Positions 12,735 through 23,569 of a DNA stretch of 64,000 nt are shown here, in pieces; position 1 is the stretch's first letter, and the number at the start of each line of letters is the position of its first letter. Under the pieces are notes generated by a model. It had not been told where the DNA came from and ran no database searches. It saw only the letters and a program-made list of their open reading frames with translations. The stretch is taken from assembly GCF_000143415.4 (NCBI RefSeq), contig NW_003314365.1, positions 447,181-511,180 on the forward strand. The letters run 5' to 3'. The translations under genes and the position numbers were made by a program. Origin of the DNA: Selaginella moellendorffii. Lineage: Eukaryota; Streptophyta; Lycopodiopsida; Selaginellales; Selaginellaceae.

Positions 12735-13337
12735 ATAACCCAAGTCCTAAAGTCCCATCCTAAAGTCCCAGACTAAGAAAAGGAAGAGGAGCAGTCCTCT
12801 CGTGTGGTGATCAAGGATGTGATCATGTGGCAAGGAAGTCCTAAAGGTCAGTGGAATATAGTGGCCGGGCCTTCAAGCCTAGACTCAGTGGTAGTGTTGG
12901 CAAACACGGCCGTGGACGGAAAGGGATTTAATGGGTACTGAAAAAGGGATATTGAGGAAGGTTGTTCCCCATATCTGTGGGCATCCTAAAGATGGTAAGG
13001 AGTGGATCTGGGATGATCACCCTTGGACAAATGGCTCAGTTTTTGAGAGATGGGACTGTGATGCAAGTAGTGTTGGACCACTGGAATGATAAAGGTGAAT
13101 GGGCATGGCCTTAGCATAATAGGTTGTGTTGGTGGTACCTTTGGGTGTCAATCAAGGGATTGGACATATGGAGCACTTGGACAAGGTGCAAAGGTTAAGT
13201 GGCATAGGTGCCATTCTTAATGCTAGCAAGTCCCTAAGTTTGGAATAGGACTTATGGAGATGGTGAGTGAGACTCCTCTAAGTGATTGAAGGTGTGGTTA
13301 AGTGACTAAAGTAGAATTGAAAAACTAATCACTTACA
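12735..13337 (+). mobile_element. 3' part of a LARD LTR
   Basis: Equivalent to about 41030-41622 of the intact LTR, with a complete end at cacttaca. The 5' half with the minisatellite is missing. The right edge abuts the decayed methyltransferase-like gene. Confidence 0.6.
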
Positions 13338-13690
13338 AAGGTGTGTTTAAACAATGAGTTGATGTTCTCATCATATGGAATTACTATAATAAGAAATTTA
13401 TACTTCATTATCACTTGTTATGAAATATCCCAAGAACACCTTCAAATGCACTCTCCTTCTCTAGTGCAAAAACTGCACAGTTAGTCTCTTTAGCCACTAG
13501 CACCATCAAACCAAAACCTGCTATAGCATCAAGCATAATCCCGTTATGAGGACAAAACAACTCTAGGAGGATTTGCATGGCCTTTGGTGAATGGTGTCAA
13601 TAGCCAGGAAACTCTATATGATAATCCTCATTGATGACATTCGGGATGATATCTGTTGATCCTAGCAATGCCAAACTTGCACATTCATCA

Positions 13691-13880
13691 GATTGTGTAA
13701 TATTGTGATGGCAAGAGTAGTGGCAAAGAGCATGGTAGTTCCATGCTAAAACCTACAATGAAAAGAGGCAATCAATTTAAAATATGCAAACTAAGGAAAT
13801 GCAAACCTTTTGGATTTAGCCACTTGCTCCTTTTGTTTCGACTGGGATGTTTAAGAGTAGGTAGCCTGATGCAAACTCAA
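13691..13880 (+). repeat. 190-bp direct repeat, copy 1, left of the solo LTR
   Basis: Nearly identical to 15669-15858; I see about two differences (t/c near the start, agtggc versus agcggc). It is part of the methyltransferase-like pseudogene, including an intron-exon boundary, and now flanks the LTR at 13878-15667 on both sides. Confidence 0.9.
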
Positions 13881-15667
13881 AATCCCTAGGCCCCAAAGTG
13901 GAGCTGGAAAGGGTGCCACGTGGTAGTGGCCAAAGCGAAAGCCAAACGAGCGTAACATGTTTGGACTAAAAGCTCCGACTTGGAAGGTCGAGAGCGGGAG
14001 TGGAACTCCCAACAAAGTGCTCGAGGAACAAGCACAAAGCGAGCAATAAGTGAGACTCTAAAAAGGGACCCAAAAGGACCAACACATGACACGTGGAAGT
14101 GTCCGAGATGGACCGAGACGGAGTCCGAGATGGAGTCCGAGGTGGAGTCCGAGGGGGAGTCCGAGATGGAGTCCGAGATGGAGTCCGAAGTGGAGTCCGA
14201 GATGGAGTCCAAAGTGGAGTCCGAGATGGACCGAGACAGAGTCCGAGATGGAGTCCGAGATGGAGTCCGAGACGGAGTCCGAGATGGAGTCCGAGACGGA
14301 GTCCGAGATGGAGTCCGAGATGGACCGAGATGGAGTCCGAGATGGACCGAGACAGAGTCCGAGATGGAGTCCGAGATGGAGTCCGAGACGGAGTCCGAGA
14401 TGGAGTCCGAGACGGAGTCCGAGATGGACCGAGATGGAGTCCGAGATGGACCCGTGATGGAATCTGAGATGGAGTCCGAGAAGGACCTGAGATGGAGTCC
14501 GAGGTCAAGACCGAGATCGGGACCGAGACCGGGACCGAGACCGAGACCGAGACCGGGACCAGGACCGAGACCGAGACCGAGACCGAGGCAGAGGCCGAGA
14601 CCGAGCTCGAGCCCGAGTCTGAGTCCGAGTCCGAGTCCGAGTCCGAGTCCGAGTCCGAGTCTGAGTCTGAGAGGGTGAAAGCCCAAAGCGTTCGTCTCCC
14701 AGACCCTGGGGGGTTTGGTGAGCTCCAAAAGTATAGTAAGGGGGAGGACTGCAGTGGAGCCAGTTTTTCTAGGAAAGGCCAATTTAGGCCCAGGAAGGCC
14801 AGACCCAGTGTTGGGTGATGAGCTGACCACTGGGAAGTCCAAGACTAGAGTGAATATGGACCGACAAGCGGGGTAGCTTGGTGAAGTGTTCAAGAGCCGG
14901 CTCTAGTTCCCCCGGGAGATCGACTGGCCGATGCTCCCAATCCAAGTGTGGGTGGCACTACCTACTTGGATACATGGTGTGGCTCAAGGGAACCTCACTC
15001 TAAGCCCATGGCTAGAGCACCTAAAGGCAGAAGGCGGGGAGAGTACCCATGAGGCCCGCGTAGGGCCACGGTGTTCCGAAATGTTGTCCCAAAGTCCCAG
15101 ACTGTGGAAAGGAAGAGGAGTAGTCCTCTGGAGTAGAGATCAAGGATACAGTCGTGTGGTGAGGAAGTCCCAGAGGACCGTGGGACTTAGTGGTCGGGCC
15201 TGTGGGCCTCGATCCAATGGCAGTGTTGGCAAACACGGCCTTGAGCAGAAAGGGACTTGGTGGGGACCGGAAAGGGGATATTGGGGAAGGCTATTCCCCA
15301 TGTCTGGGGGCATCCTAAGGATGCTAAGGAGTGGATCTGGGATGATCACTCATGGACGGATGGCTCAGTCTTGGAGAGACGGGATTGCAATGCAGGTGGT
15401 GTTAGGCCACCGATGTGACCAAGGTGAATGAGCGTGGCCTAGCGTAACGGGCTCATATATCGGTGGTACCTTGGGGTGTCGGTCATGGGATCGGACACAT
15501 GGAGCATTTGGACTAGGTGCAATGTTTGAGTGGCATGGGTGCCATTCTCAGGGCTAGCAAGCCCCAAGTCCTGAATGGGACTTATGGAGGTTGTGAATGA
15601 GACTCCTCCAAGTGGTCGGAGGTGTGGTTAAGTGACTAAAGTAGAATGGAAAATTTAGTCGCTTACA
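13878..15667 (+). mobile_element. Solo LARD LTR inside a pseudogene
   Basis: A single LTR with no internal region. The 3' end is complete (gtcgcttaca), but the first 8-10 bases (TGTGAGACAC) are missing; the host 'ctcaa' joins directly at aaaatcccta. The long minisatellite runs from about 14100 to 14670. Its three zones are a 12-bp gagtccgagatg type, a 6-bp gagacc type and a 6-bp gagtcc type. Long frames on both strands here (up to 335 codons) arise from the repeat and are not genes. Confidence 0.85.
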
Positions 15668-15668
15668 A

Positions 15669-15858
15669 GATCGTGTAATATTGTGATGGCAAGAGTAGCG
15701 GCAAAGAGCATGGTAGTTCCATGCTAAAACCTACAATGAAAAGAGGCAATCAATTTAAAATATGCAAACTAAGGAAATGCAAACCTTTTGGATTTAGCCA
15801 CTTGCTCCTTTTGTTTCGACTGGGATGTTTAAGAGTAGGTAGCCTGATGCAAACTCAA
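15669..15858 (+). repeat. 190-bp direct repeat, copy 2, right of the solo LTR
   Basis: Partner of 13691-13880. The pseudogene reading frame continues from this copy toward 16060, whereas its downstream continuation follows copy 1 at 13690. The duplication therefore arose together with, or by repair around, the LTR insertion. Confidence 0.9.
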
Positions 15859-18800
15859 CCAATCTAGAGTCATCATTCTCCACCATCGGTTCAAGAAGAC
15901 CTCCCCAAAATAAAGAATGGGGAAGACTACCTAGCATAATGCCCTTATATCACAACACCTTGGATGCCACATCCACCACTTGAGAAATATGATCTGGTCA
16001 AAGGATGTTCCAGGATGGAGTGTCACCTTGTAAAGGTGGTAACCCATCAGGCAAGTCAAATAATGCAAGGTCGATGCTGAAAGTATTGTTCATTCCCAAT
16101 CCTTGCATCCATTGATGGAACATAAAAGACTCTCAACTCACATTGTTGGAAAGCTGAAAGTAGTCCCCAATAACTATTTCCACGTTGCCAACACTTCCCA
16201 TAGGAGAAAGAGGGTGAACCTGAATAGCATTTAAAACCAGGAAATATTAAAGTTAATACATGTTTTTTTTCATACCTGTTTATGTGAAGCTTATGAAGAT
16301 AACTCTTGGAGGTCATCCTCTATAGTAGTGGGGAGGGATGGAAAGAATGCATTTGTATATCGGCATATAGAGTGCTGGCTGGTTTCTCTAACATCTACAA
16401 CTAAATTACAATAAGCAAGATCATTGGAAATCAAGTTCTTACTCTCTTGGATGTCCTCACTATGGAGCTGCCTTCGTACATTTTGAGTAGTCGGGGCTGG
16501 ACGAGGAACAACAGTAGGATCTAGGGAATGAGCAATTGCTGTAGGATGAGATGGGGCAGGAGAGTTTTCAGTCGAGTTCCCCACTTGTTTATCTTTGGTC
16601 TGCTCAATATAAATCTCATCCTTGTCCTAAGGCATCTCCACTCCCTCCAAAAGTGCCTCTACAGTAAAGTAGAAACATAAGTTACTATTAGGAAGTTTTA
16701 CTCATTAAACCTAGATGACACTCAAGGTAGAGATCAAGCTCAAAAGGTGACAATGGCATTTGCCTCCACAACTCCAAGTACCATGGATACAATTCTTGCT
16801 CCCGCGCAGTGGGATAGTGGAACTTTGGCTCATACATGCCAAGTTTCTTCCCACCAGTTAAGAGCTTGAGAAAAACACCTGTTGTATACACTAGAGCACC
16901 TGGGCAATGATTTAAATACCTACAAAAGAGCCATGATTAAATAAGCAAGTCAAGTTCTTCCAATATACCTATATGCCATGTGGCATGAGAAAAATGGTTG
17001 GCCTGGCTGGTTCTTGAAATCCATAGAGCTTGAGATGCCATCAGGAAGCCATCCATCCCCAAGCTCTTGAAGGGAAGCTCAGACATATTCTGGAAGTATT
17101 ATCATAGTGTGGGCACTAGTAAGGAACTTCGTATCCCATGCTTGAAGTAGCTCCTCAATAACCACAATACTCTGAGTGATATAGAGCTTCTCCTTCATCA
17201 CATTCTCAAGTTTGCTCTCCAACCTTTTATCATTGTTACGATGCCAAGTGTTGAGGAGCTCCAAGCAAGAGGTTTGTTTGTTAAAGGAGAGCTTGCTTTT
17301 TGCGATGTTATAGATCAATTCTTTAGGTGCTTTACCATTTCCTATAAGGACAAGGATTTCAAAGGGGAATGAGAAAGATAAAAGGGACTAACTTATTGTC
17401 AGAAGAGCATATCTCTACAATGCAATCTAGCCAATCTTTATTGCGTCGAATATCTGCAATTGCAAGTAGCTTCTTCACCTTTGATTTCTTCGAGTTCAAA
17501 ATGTGCTACTCAATTTGTTGCAGTTGAGGTTCTTTTGCACCTCATCCATCACTTGCGTAATCTTCAAATATGAGTTTTGCTTCACCTTGACAATTGGCTA
17601 AAAGGGAAATTTGTGAGTAAAAAATGCAAGTTCATGCAAGAAAAGGATACCTTTGCCTAAACCGCAACCAAAAAATCTATAGGCACTTGATACCAAGTAA
17701 GCAACTCTTGGCCTACAAGCTTTGCTTGAACTAGTTCCATAACCTCATGACTATATAGCATTTGGATTTCCTCGATAGAAAGCATGCCAACATTTCGAAG
17801 GTGCTCAATATCATGGACCAAGGTATGTGCTTGGAAAGCAAACTGATTAAGCCTGTAACATAGTTGGTGAGAGCAAAGGATACTAGTAAAAGATTCTTAC
17901 ATGTTGATTTTGTGACATGCCAAGTTGAGCCTCATAGCTTGGTTTCGATCCTGTGGCTCCACAAGTGTCACTGGAACACAAATATGTCACTCTTCATCAT
18001 CCTAGAACTTCTCTTGAATACACCTCTAAACCACTAGCCACCGGTGGTTTCCATCAATAATGAAGAACATCCAACCTACAAAGGCTTGTGTCTCCTTGTG
18101 GCATGCCATCAAAGTATCAAACTCCTGAGATTTCCTTTGCCATATTTGATCCCAAGTCTGCTCAATCTCGGCAGTAACCATGTCTATGGAATTTTTTCCG
18201 GACAATGATGACGACACAATAAATGATCCAGCAGTGTGCCCGATTCCAATCTTTGTGAAAGAGGTATAAATAGCCATGTTGAGGTCATAGGCTGAGCGCA
18301 CCCAGTGACTCTACTTAAGATGGCAAAGTGGAATCTGAAGATGTTGGGATCCTTTCTAAGCCATTTCACCTAACACCCTGCTGATAGTTTGTTCTTGAGC
18401 CTGGATAATAGTTTCGTGTATTCGCTCATTCAAGATCGTGTCGGCCTCTAGTATAGTTACCACCTCATTTTTGTGACCATCAAGAGCAGTAGCATATCTG
18501 CCATTTCCACCACCAACATTTGCCCCACCACCTATAGCACTAGGTGCCTCATTTCTGCCACCAAGTTCTGCCCCACCACCTATGGCACTACCACCAGCAG
18601 CTTCTCTTGTGCTACATATAGGTTCTGCATTTCCACGCTCTCTAGAACCATTTGGCTCCTACATGCTAACACTTGGATCAGAATCAACCATTACTTGGAT
18701 CTGGGCACCACTGCTCCCACTATGGTCTTCCTCCGAAGTAGCGCTTTGAACTTGTCAGGTGTCCCTAGGTGAATCTAGCACAACGATCTAGTCGTTTTCC

Positions 18801-18924
18801 TAAAGAACGGGTCCATTGAGGTTGACTGACATGCTTCTTTTGTTGTGGAATGATTTATATGTTGGCATGAAAATGACAAATAAACTTGAGTAAAAATTAA
18901 AAAAAAGTTTTGAATAAGAAAAAA

Positions 18925-19470
18925 AGTAGCTCCCTTCGTGCTGGGAAGATTGGTTTGGTGGTGAACCAATCTTTTAGTGCCAAGAAAAGTAAAAAAGAAA
19001 GAAAAGGAACAGCACTGAGAAGATCAGTTCAACACCAAACTAATCCTCTAGCGTTGAGAGAACAAAAAAAAAGAAAAAATGAAGCAGTTCCCTTGGCATT
19101 GGAAGATCCATTTGTTGCCGAACCGATCTTCTCAGTGCCAAGGGAACGAAAAAAGAAAAAAAGAAGAAATTCCCTTAGCACTGGAAGATCAATTTGTCAC
19201 TGACTTGATCTTCTCAGTGCCAAGGGAACAAAAAAAGGAAAAAAGAAGCAATTCCCTTGGCACTGGAAGATTGGTTTGTCGCCGAACCAATCTTCTCAGT
19301 GCCAAGGGAACAAAAAAAAGAAAAAAAGAAGCAGTTCCCTTGGCATTGGGAAGATCGGTTTGTCACCAAACCGATCTTATAGCACCAAGGCAATGACAAG
19401 AAAAAAAAACCCAGAATCTGATGAGCTAGGAAGATCAGTTCACTGCCAAACCGATCATTCCAACGCGAAG
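18925..19470. repeat. Tandem array of about seven hairpin-forming units of roughly 82 bp
   Basis: Each unit is an inverted repeat, arm ttcccttggcactggaagat and its complement, around a short loop, followed by an A-rich linker with aaaaaaaagaaa runs. The units start near 18925, 19010, 19088, 19167, 19249, 19336 and 19425. Inner stem bases differ between units but stay paired: AAGATTGG with CCAATCTT, AAGATCGG with CCGATCTT, and AAGATCAA with TTGATCTT. Open frames across it are by-products. It lies just upstream of the decayed minus-strand gene. Confidence 0.85.
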
Positions 19471-19539
19471 TAGCCATGAGGCGCAAGTTACTCACAAGCT
19501 AGAAACAAAAGATGGGGAGATAGAAAAGCAGTAAAGTGA

Positions 19540-20660
19540 GGCATACCTTGGTCACACCGGTGGTCCAACACCACCTACATCATAGTCCCGTCTCTGGGCC
19601 ATCCATGAGTGATCATCCCAGATACACTCCTTAGCATCCTTAGGATGCACGCAAACATGGGGTACAGACTTCCCCAATATCCCTTTTTGTAAGCTCTTGA
19701 GTTTGGGCTTCCCAGGAGGTCACCCAGCCCAGTACTATTCAAACCCAAGGACACTTAACCCCAAGTATCCCAAAACCCTTAACTGATTGGAACAGAGGGT
19801 GCACTCATATTCATAGGCCCTTTCCCTTTATAGCCGGGGCTTACAATTTGGTATCGGAGTTATTCCTCAACTAACCCGGCCCTTTCCCTCTTAAGTTGTT
19901 CTCTTTGCTTGCTTACACTTTTACAGTCCCCACCAAGTCCCTTTTCTATCCATGGCTATGTTTGCCAACACTGCCACTAGGACAAGGCCCTCAGGCCCAA
20001 CCACTAAGTCCCAATGTCCTCTAGAACTTCCTCACCATGTGACCGTATCCTTAGTCACTACACTAGAGGACTGTCCTCTTCCTTTCCACAGTGTTGGACT
20101 TTGAGACAACATTTCGGAACACCGTGGCTCTATACAAGCTTCATGGGTACCCTCCCCGCCTTCCACCTTTGGGTGCTCTAGCCATGGGCTTAGAGCGAGG
20201 TTCTGTTGAGCCACACTAGGTATCCAAATAGGTAGTGCCACCCATGCTTGGATTGGGAGCATTGACAATTCGATCTCCCGGGGGAACTAAAGCTAGCTCT
20301 TGAACACTTCACCAAGTTACCCCACTTGTCGGTCCATATTCACTCTAGCCTTGGACTTCCCAATGGTTATCTCATCACCCAACACCTGGGTATAGTCTTC
20401 TTGGGCCAAACTGGCTCCACTAGGATCCAACCCCCACACTCTCCCTACTATACTTTTGGAACCCCCTACAGCCCCCGCCCCCCCCTGAGGGGGGACGATC
20501 ACTTTGGGCTTTCACCCAACAGTCTGTATTAGTATTCAGACTCGGAATTGGACTCAGACTTAGACTCGGACTCAATCTCAGTCTCGGACTTGGACTCAGT
20601 CTCAGTCTCGGACTTGGACTCGATCTCAGTTCCATCTCAAACTCCATCTCGGGTCCATCT
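19540..20660 (-). mobile_element. LARD LTR, minus orientation, split by a TRIM solo LTR
   Basis: Minus-strand order matches the intact LTR from near its 3' end through the middle to the decayed minisatellite (20520-20660). It is interrupted at 19688-19917 by a small solo LTR. The 5' end of this LTR is lost at a junction with internal-region sequence. Confidence 0.7.
19688..19917 (-). mobile_element. Solo LTR of the TRIM family with an extra 47-nt patch
   Basis: It starts TGTAAGCTC, ends GCTTACA, and is flanked by the 5-bp duplication CTTTT (19683-19687 and 19918-19922). Compared with the 195-bp LTRs elsewhere it carries an inserted patch around 19846-19890. The patch contains a GCTTACA end followed by TTTGGTATCGGAG, a copy of an LTR end plus primer-binding site. 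Confidence 0.8.
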
Positions 20661-21196
20661 CTCCATCTCGGGTCCCACCACCCATTAACAAAGTTTGATA
20701 TCCTTATCGAACGGTAAACCATTTTATAAAGTAACATCTATATGTATATACCCTTTCCATCCTTGGCATTCAGCCAATATTTCAATATTTTCCATCTTGG
20801 ACTCCATCTCATACTCTATCTCTGGTCCATCTCAAACTCTATCTCGGGTCCATCTTGGACTCCATCTCGGGTCCATCTCGGACTTTATCTCGGACTCTAT
20901 CTGGGGTCCATCTCGGGTCCATCTCGAACTCCATCTCAAGTCCATCTCGGACTCCATCTCGGACACTTCCACGTGTCATGTGTTGGTGCTCTTATGTCCC
21001 TTTTCTAGAGACTCAGTTATTTCTCGCTTCGTGCTTGTTCCTTGAGCACTTCGTTGGGAGTTTCACTCCTACTCTCAACTTTTCAAATTAGAGCTTTTAG
21101 TCCAAACATGTTATGCTTGTTTGGCTTTTGCTTCGGCCACTACCACGTGGCACCCTTTCGGCTCCACTTTGGGGCTTAGGGATTTGTGTCTCACAC
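20661..21196 (-). mobile_element. LARD internal 3' end and 5' half of an LTR, minus orientation
   Basis: Positions 20661-20784 match the sequence just before the 3' LTR of the intact element (45640-45714), inverted. Positions 20785-21196 are the 5' half of an LTR with a short minisatellite, ending at gtgtctcaca, the complement of the LTR start TGTGAGACAC. Confidence 0.65.
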
Positions 21197-21238
21197 AAGG
21201 AAAAGAAAAGTGTCCCTCTATAAAGCTACACTCTCCGA

Positions 21239-22041
21239 CCTCACTAGATCTCTTGAATAGTCATCAAAAGCTTTAGTTGCACAAGAAGCAAAGTTTGTTA
21301 GTACAGGTCCAAACTTAGACAAGCTTTGAGAGTGGGTTGGTAGAAAGACAACACCAGCAATAGGGCTAATATCTAAGATGGTGGAGGAAATTGTTACTAG
21401 AATTCCTATTCAATGAAGATCAAGATCTAGGGGTAAAGGGCCACTAGTCAAGTTGGATTTACTGTTGTGGAACTGATGTTACTCATACAAAAAGGATCTA
21501 CAACTCAATTATCTCGAAGCCAAATTTTGTGCTAGAGGAGTGGCCAATTGAGCGAAGTTGCAATCTTTTGAAAGAAGAGATTGAAAGTCTGGAGAGAGCT
21601 AGTTTTAAGCTAAAGACTTCCTCAAATGTTTCTAGTGATACTACTATGCCACCAATGTCAACACTAGACCAGCATACATGACCAGCTAGAAATGGGAAGG
21701 CTGTACAATATAGGTCTTCTATTTCAAAAGGTGCATAAGAGAAGATCAAGCTGGCAAAGATGTTGAAATGCACAATCACAAGGATAAACTACATCAGTGC
21801 CGTAGCTAAGGAGTTTGTTGTTGTGTCTAAGTCGTCAAAGGGTACAAGCTACACTATCAGAATCTATGAAAATCCATCTTATACCTGTCCAGATTTTACA
21901 CAAAGGGAGAGCAGGGGAAAGGTATATTTAGCCTGCAAGCACATCTATTACATTTTTATGCAAGAACCAAAAGATCCTAAGGTCGACCATCACATTCATC
22001 AGGCAAGCCTTACAATTGCAGAGCTTGAGAAGTGTTTCTAG
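21239..22041 (+). pseudogene. C-terminal part of a SWIM-type, MULE-like gene
   Basis: It encodes peptides shared with the minus-strand copies at 36840-37790 and 54196-56690 (SSKALVAQ, SKMVEEIV, KEFVVVSKSSKG). The C-terminal segment SYTCPDF followed by YLACKHIYYIF resembles the SWIM zinc finger CxCx(n)CxH, with the first Cys replaced by Tyr. SWIM domains are common in Mutator-like transposases and related plant genes. Internal stop codons (near 21330, 21410 and 21680) show that it is broken; the longest clean stretch is 21760-22041. A LARD LTR abuts its 5' side and a Gypsy gag fragment its 3' side. Confidence 0.5.
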
Positions 22042-22199
22042 ATTGCTTTTAGTGTTCAGATCTATATTTATATTTGTATTTTATTGGTCAAATTTACTTG
22101 GAAATATAGATTAAATCAAAATGTGAAAAATGAAAAGATGTTAGTTCGGGATGAACCAATGTTTTTCTTGTGTTTGAGAAGTTGTAAGCTCAGCTCAAG

Positions 22200-23515
22200 A
22201 GCTCATGAGCTCAAAACCTACCCAAGCTCTATTTTCAGCCACAAAATTATCTAAAGCACCTGTATTAATAAGGATTTTAACAAAACTACCTTTGAGCTTC
22301 CCTCAAAGGGCTAGTAGATGTCACAAATGACTCTCTACTAAAATTGCTCAAGTAATGAGTAACTTTGAGCTATAGACTAGATCACGTACCTCAATTTAAA
22401 CTTCACCAAACTTTATGGCCATATTGACTCTAGCCTTCTTTGGGTAGAGACAATCTCTTGAGAAGTGTCCCACTTCACCACAATTGTAGCATATATTGTT
22501 TCCCATACTACTAGCAGACTTCACCTTTTTATTAGTGGGTTTGTCCCTTTTCGCCTAACTCCTCTATATACTTGCTCACTAGCCACTAGACTTGCCTTTC
22601 CAAAACCCTAAGGACTCAAACTCTTCCTAAATTCCCCTTTGTTATATGTCCCCCTTGGGTTGGCTCCTTTACTAAATATGGACCTCATATTTCCTTTTCA
22701 AAGGTTATCATTGAAATGCACATTAATAAATGCATACAATGCTTCCTTGTAGTTGGTTAAGTTCTAACACATCACCTTGCCCCGAGCCTACGTCTGTAAG
22801 CCTGATATGAAGGCATGGAACACATCCATGTTGCCTATGTCTATGACAAGGATCCTTTTGGCTATAAACATATTCACATACTCTTGAATGGTTTCTATCT
22901 GCTTTAGCCTACTCAATTCATCCCTTAGATATAGAGAAGCATTCAAAGAGACATAAGTTATATAAATCCTCAACTTCATCACTTCCCAAGTAGCCATCAA
23001 TCCTTCATTGGCCTTCGTTATTCTCCACCAAGACTTAACGTTATCTGCTAAGTATGGTTTTACGCATGGGACCTTTTTTGAGTTGGGTAATTGCAATGTT
23101 TAGAAGTAATCCTCTATATCATAAAACTAATCCTCTACCACCTTATAGTCATTCACTCCCTTGAAGATTGGTGAGGACTTTGGTTTGTACTTGGGAACTA
23201 CTTAAAGGACTGATTCTACTTTGGTTTGTTCAACCTTATTTGGTTCTACCTCAGTCCCCACCAAAGGGTTTATGCCTTTTGCACTGCCAATATTTACAGT
23301 GTTTTGTATTTTCTTTTATTTCTTGTCATGCTTTAGCTTACATATAAGGGTCTCTAACAAGGTATTGATTTGTGTTAGTGAGTAAAGTTCCAAACATGAG
23401 TCCAATGGTGAGGTTTGGTCGTCCAAGGCTCGATTGAACATTTTAGAAGGACAACTAGAGCCCTCCTCATGCAAAGATTCCTCATCTATAACTTATTGTT
23501 TGACTCGAGGTTCCA
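22200..23515 (-). pseudogene. Ty3/Gypsy-type gag-protease fragment
   Basis: The minus-strand ATG at about 23513-23515 starts MEPRV. Downstream, 22788-23096 encodes a retrotransposon gag domain with W-W, TWE-MKLRI and RDELSRLKQIETIQEYV. A CCHC zinc knuckle, CYNCGEVGHFSRDC, lies near 22440-22490. A retropepsin-like segment, ILINTGALDNFVAE, follows near 22220-22270; the family active site is usually DTG, so the catalytic Asp reads Asn here. Stops and frame breaks lie between the pieces (for example near 23100-23170). Reverse transcriptase and integrase are absent; the fragment ends at a junction with the SWIM-type gene near 22200. Confidence 0.7.
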
Positions 23516-23569
23516 TCTTTAGAGGAGGTTAAGTCATCATCTATGTGCTGTTATCTTCAAAGACGTAGG

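Larger units (their letters stand above)
13411..18760 (-). pseudogene. Decayed multi-exon gene with beta-class amino-methyltransferase-like C-terminus
   Basis: On the minus strand, pieces of one gene can be followed from about 18760 down to a stop at 13411-13413. The N-terminal part has a Gly/Ala-rich segment (SAIGGGAELGG, SAIGGGANVGG) and then a region with IDGNHRW at 18026-18301. Middle exons lie at 17079-17318, 16688-16891 and 16291-16584. Near 16060 a DLALFDLPDGLPP stretch resembles a DPPY catalytic motif. At 13440-13570 the peptides HHSPKAMQILLE and MLDAIAGFG, followed by FALEKE, fit the Lys and FxGxG SAM-binding motifs. The order DPPY then FxGxG is that of beta-class N4/N6 amino-methyltransferases. 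Several in-frame stops make it a pseudogene. A solo LTR and a 190-bp duplication split it at 13691-15858. The family identification rests on motifs read by eye. Confidence 0.4.

Noticed and set aside
13886-14893. A 335-codon frame and its overlapping partners on both strands, rich in Ser-Asp, Leu-Gly or Glu-Ser repeats
   Set aside because: Produced by the LTR minisatellite, whose units have no stop in any frame. The same frames recur in every LTR copy, on both strands and out of phase.
18910-19396. Overlapping frames with repeated KKRKNEAVPLALE-like peptides
   Set aside because: They come from the hairpin tandem array and its A-rich linkers. No start, splice or domain evidence supports a protein.
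18925-19470. CRISPR-like array (repeats of regular length with variable parts)
   Set aside because: The units are palindromic throughout, variation is confined to stem bases and A-rich linkers, and the context is eukaryotic with introns and LTR elements.
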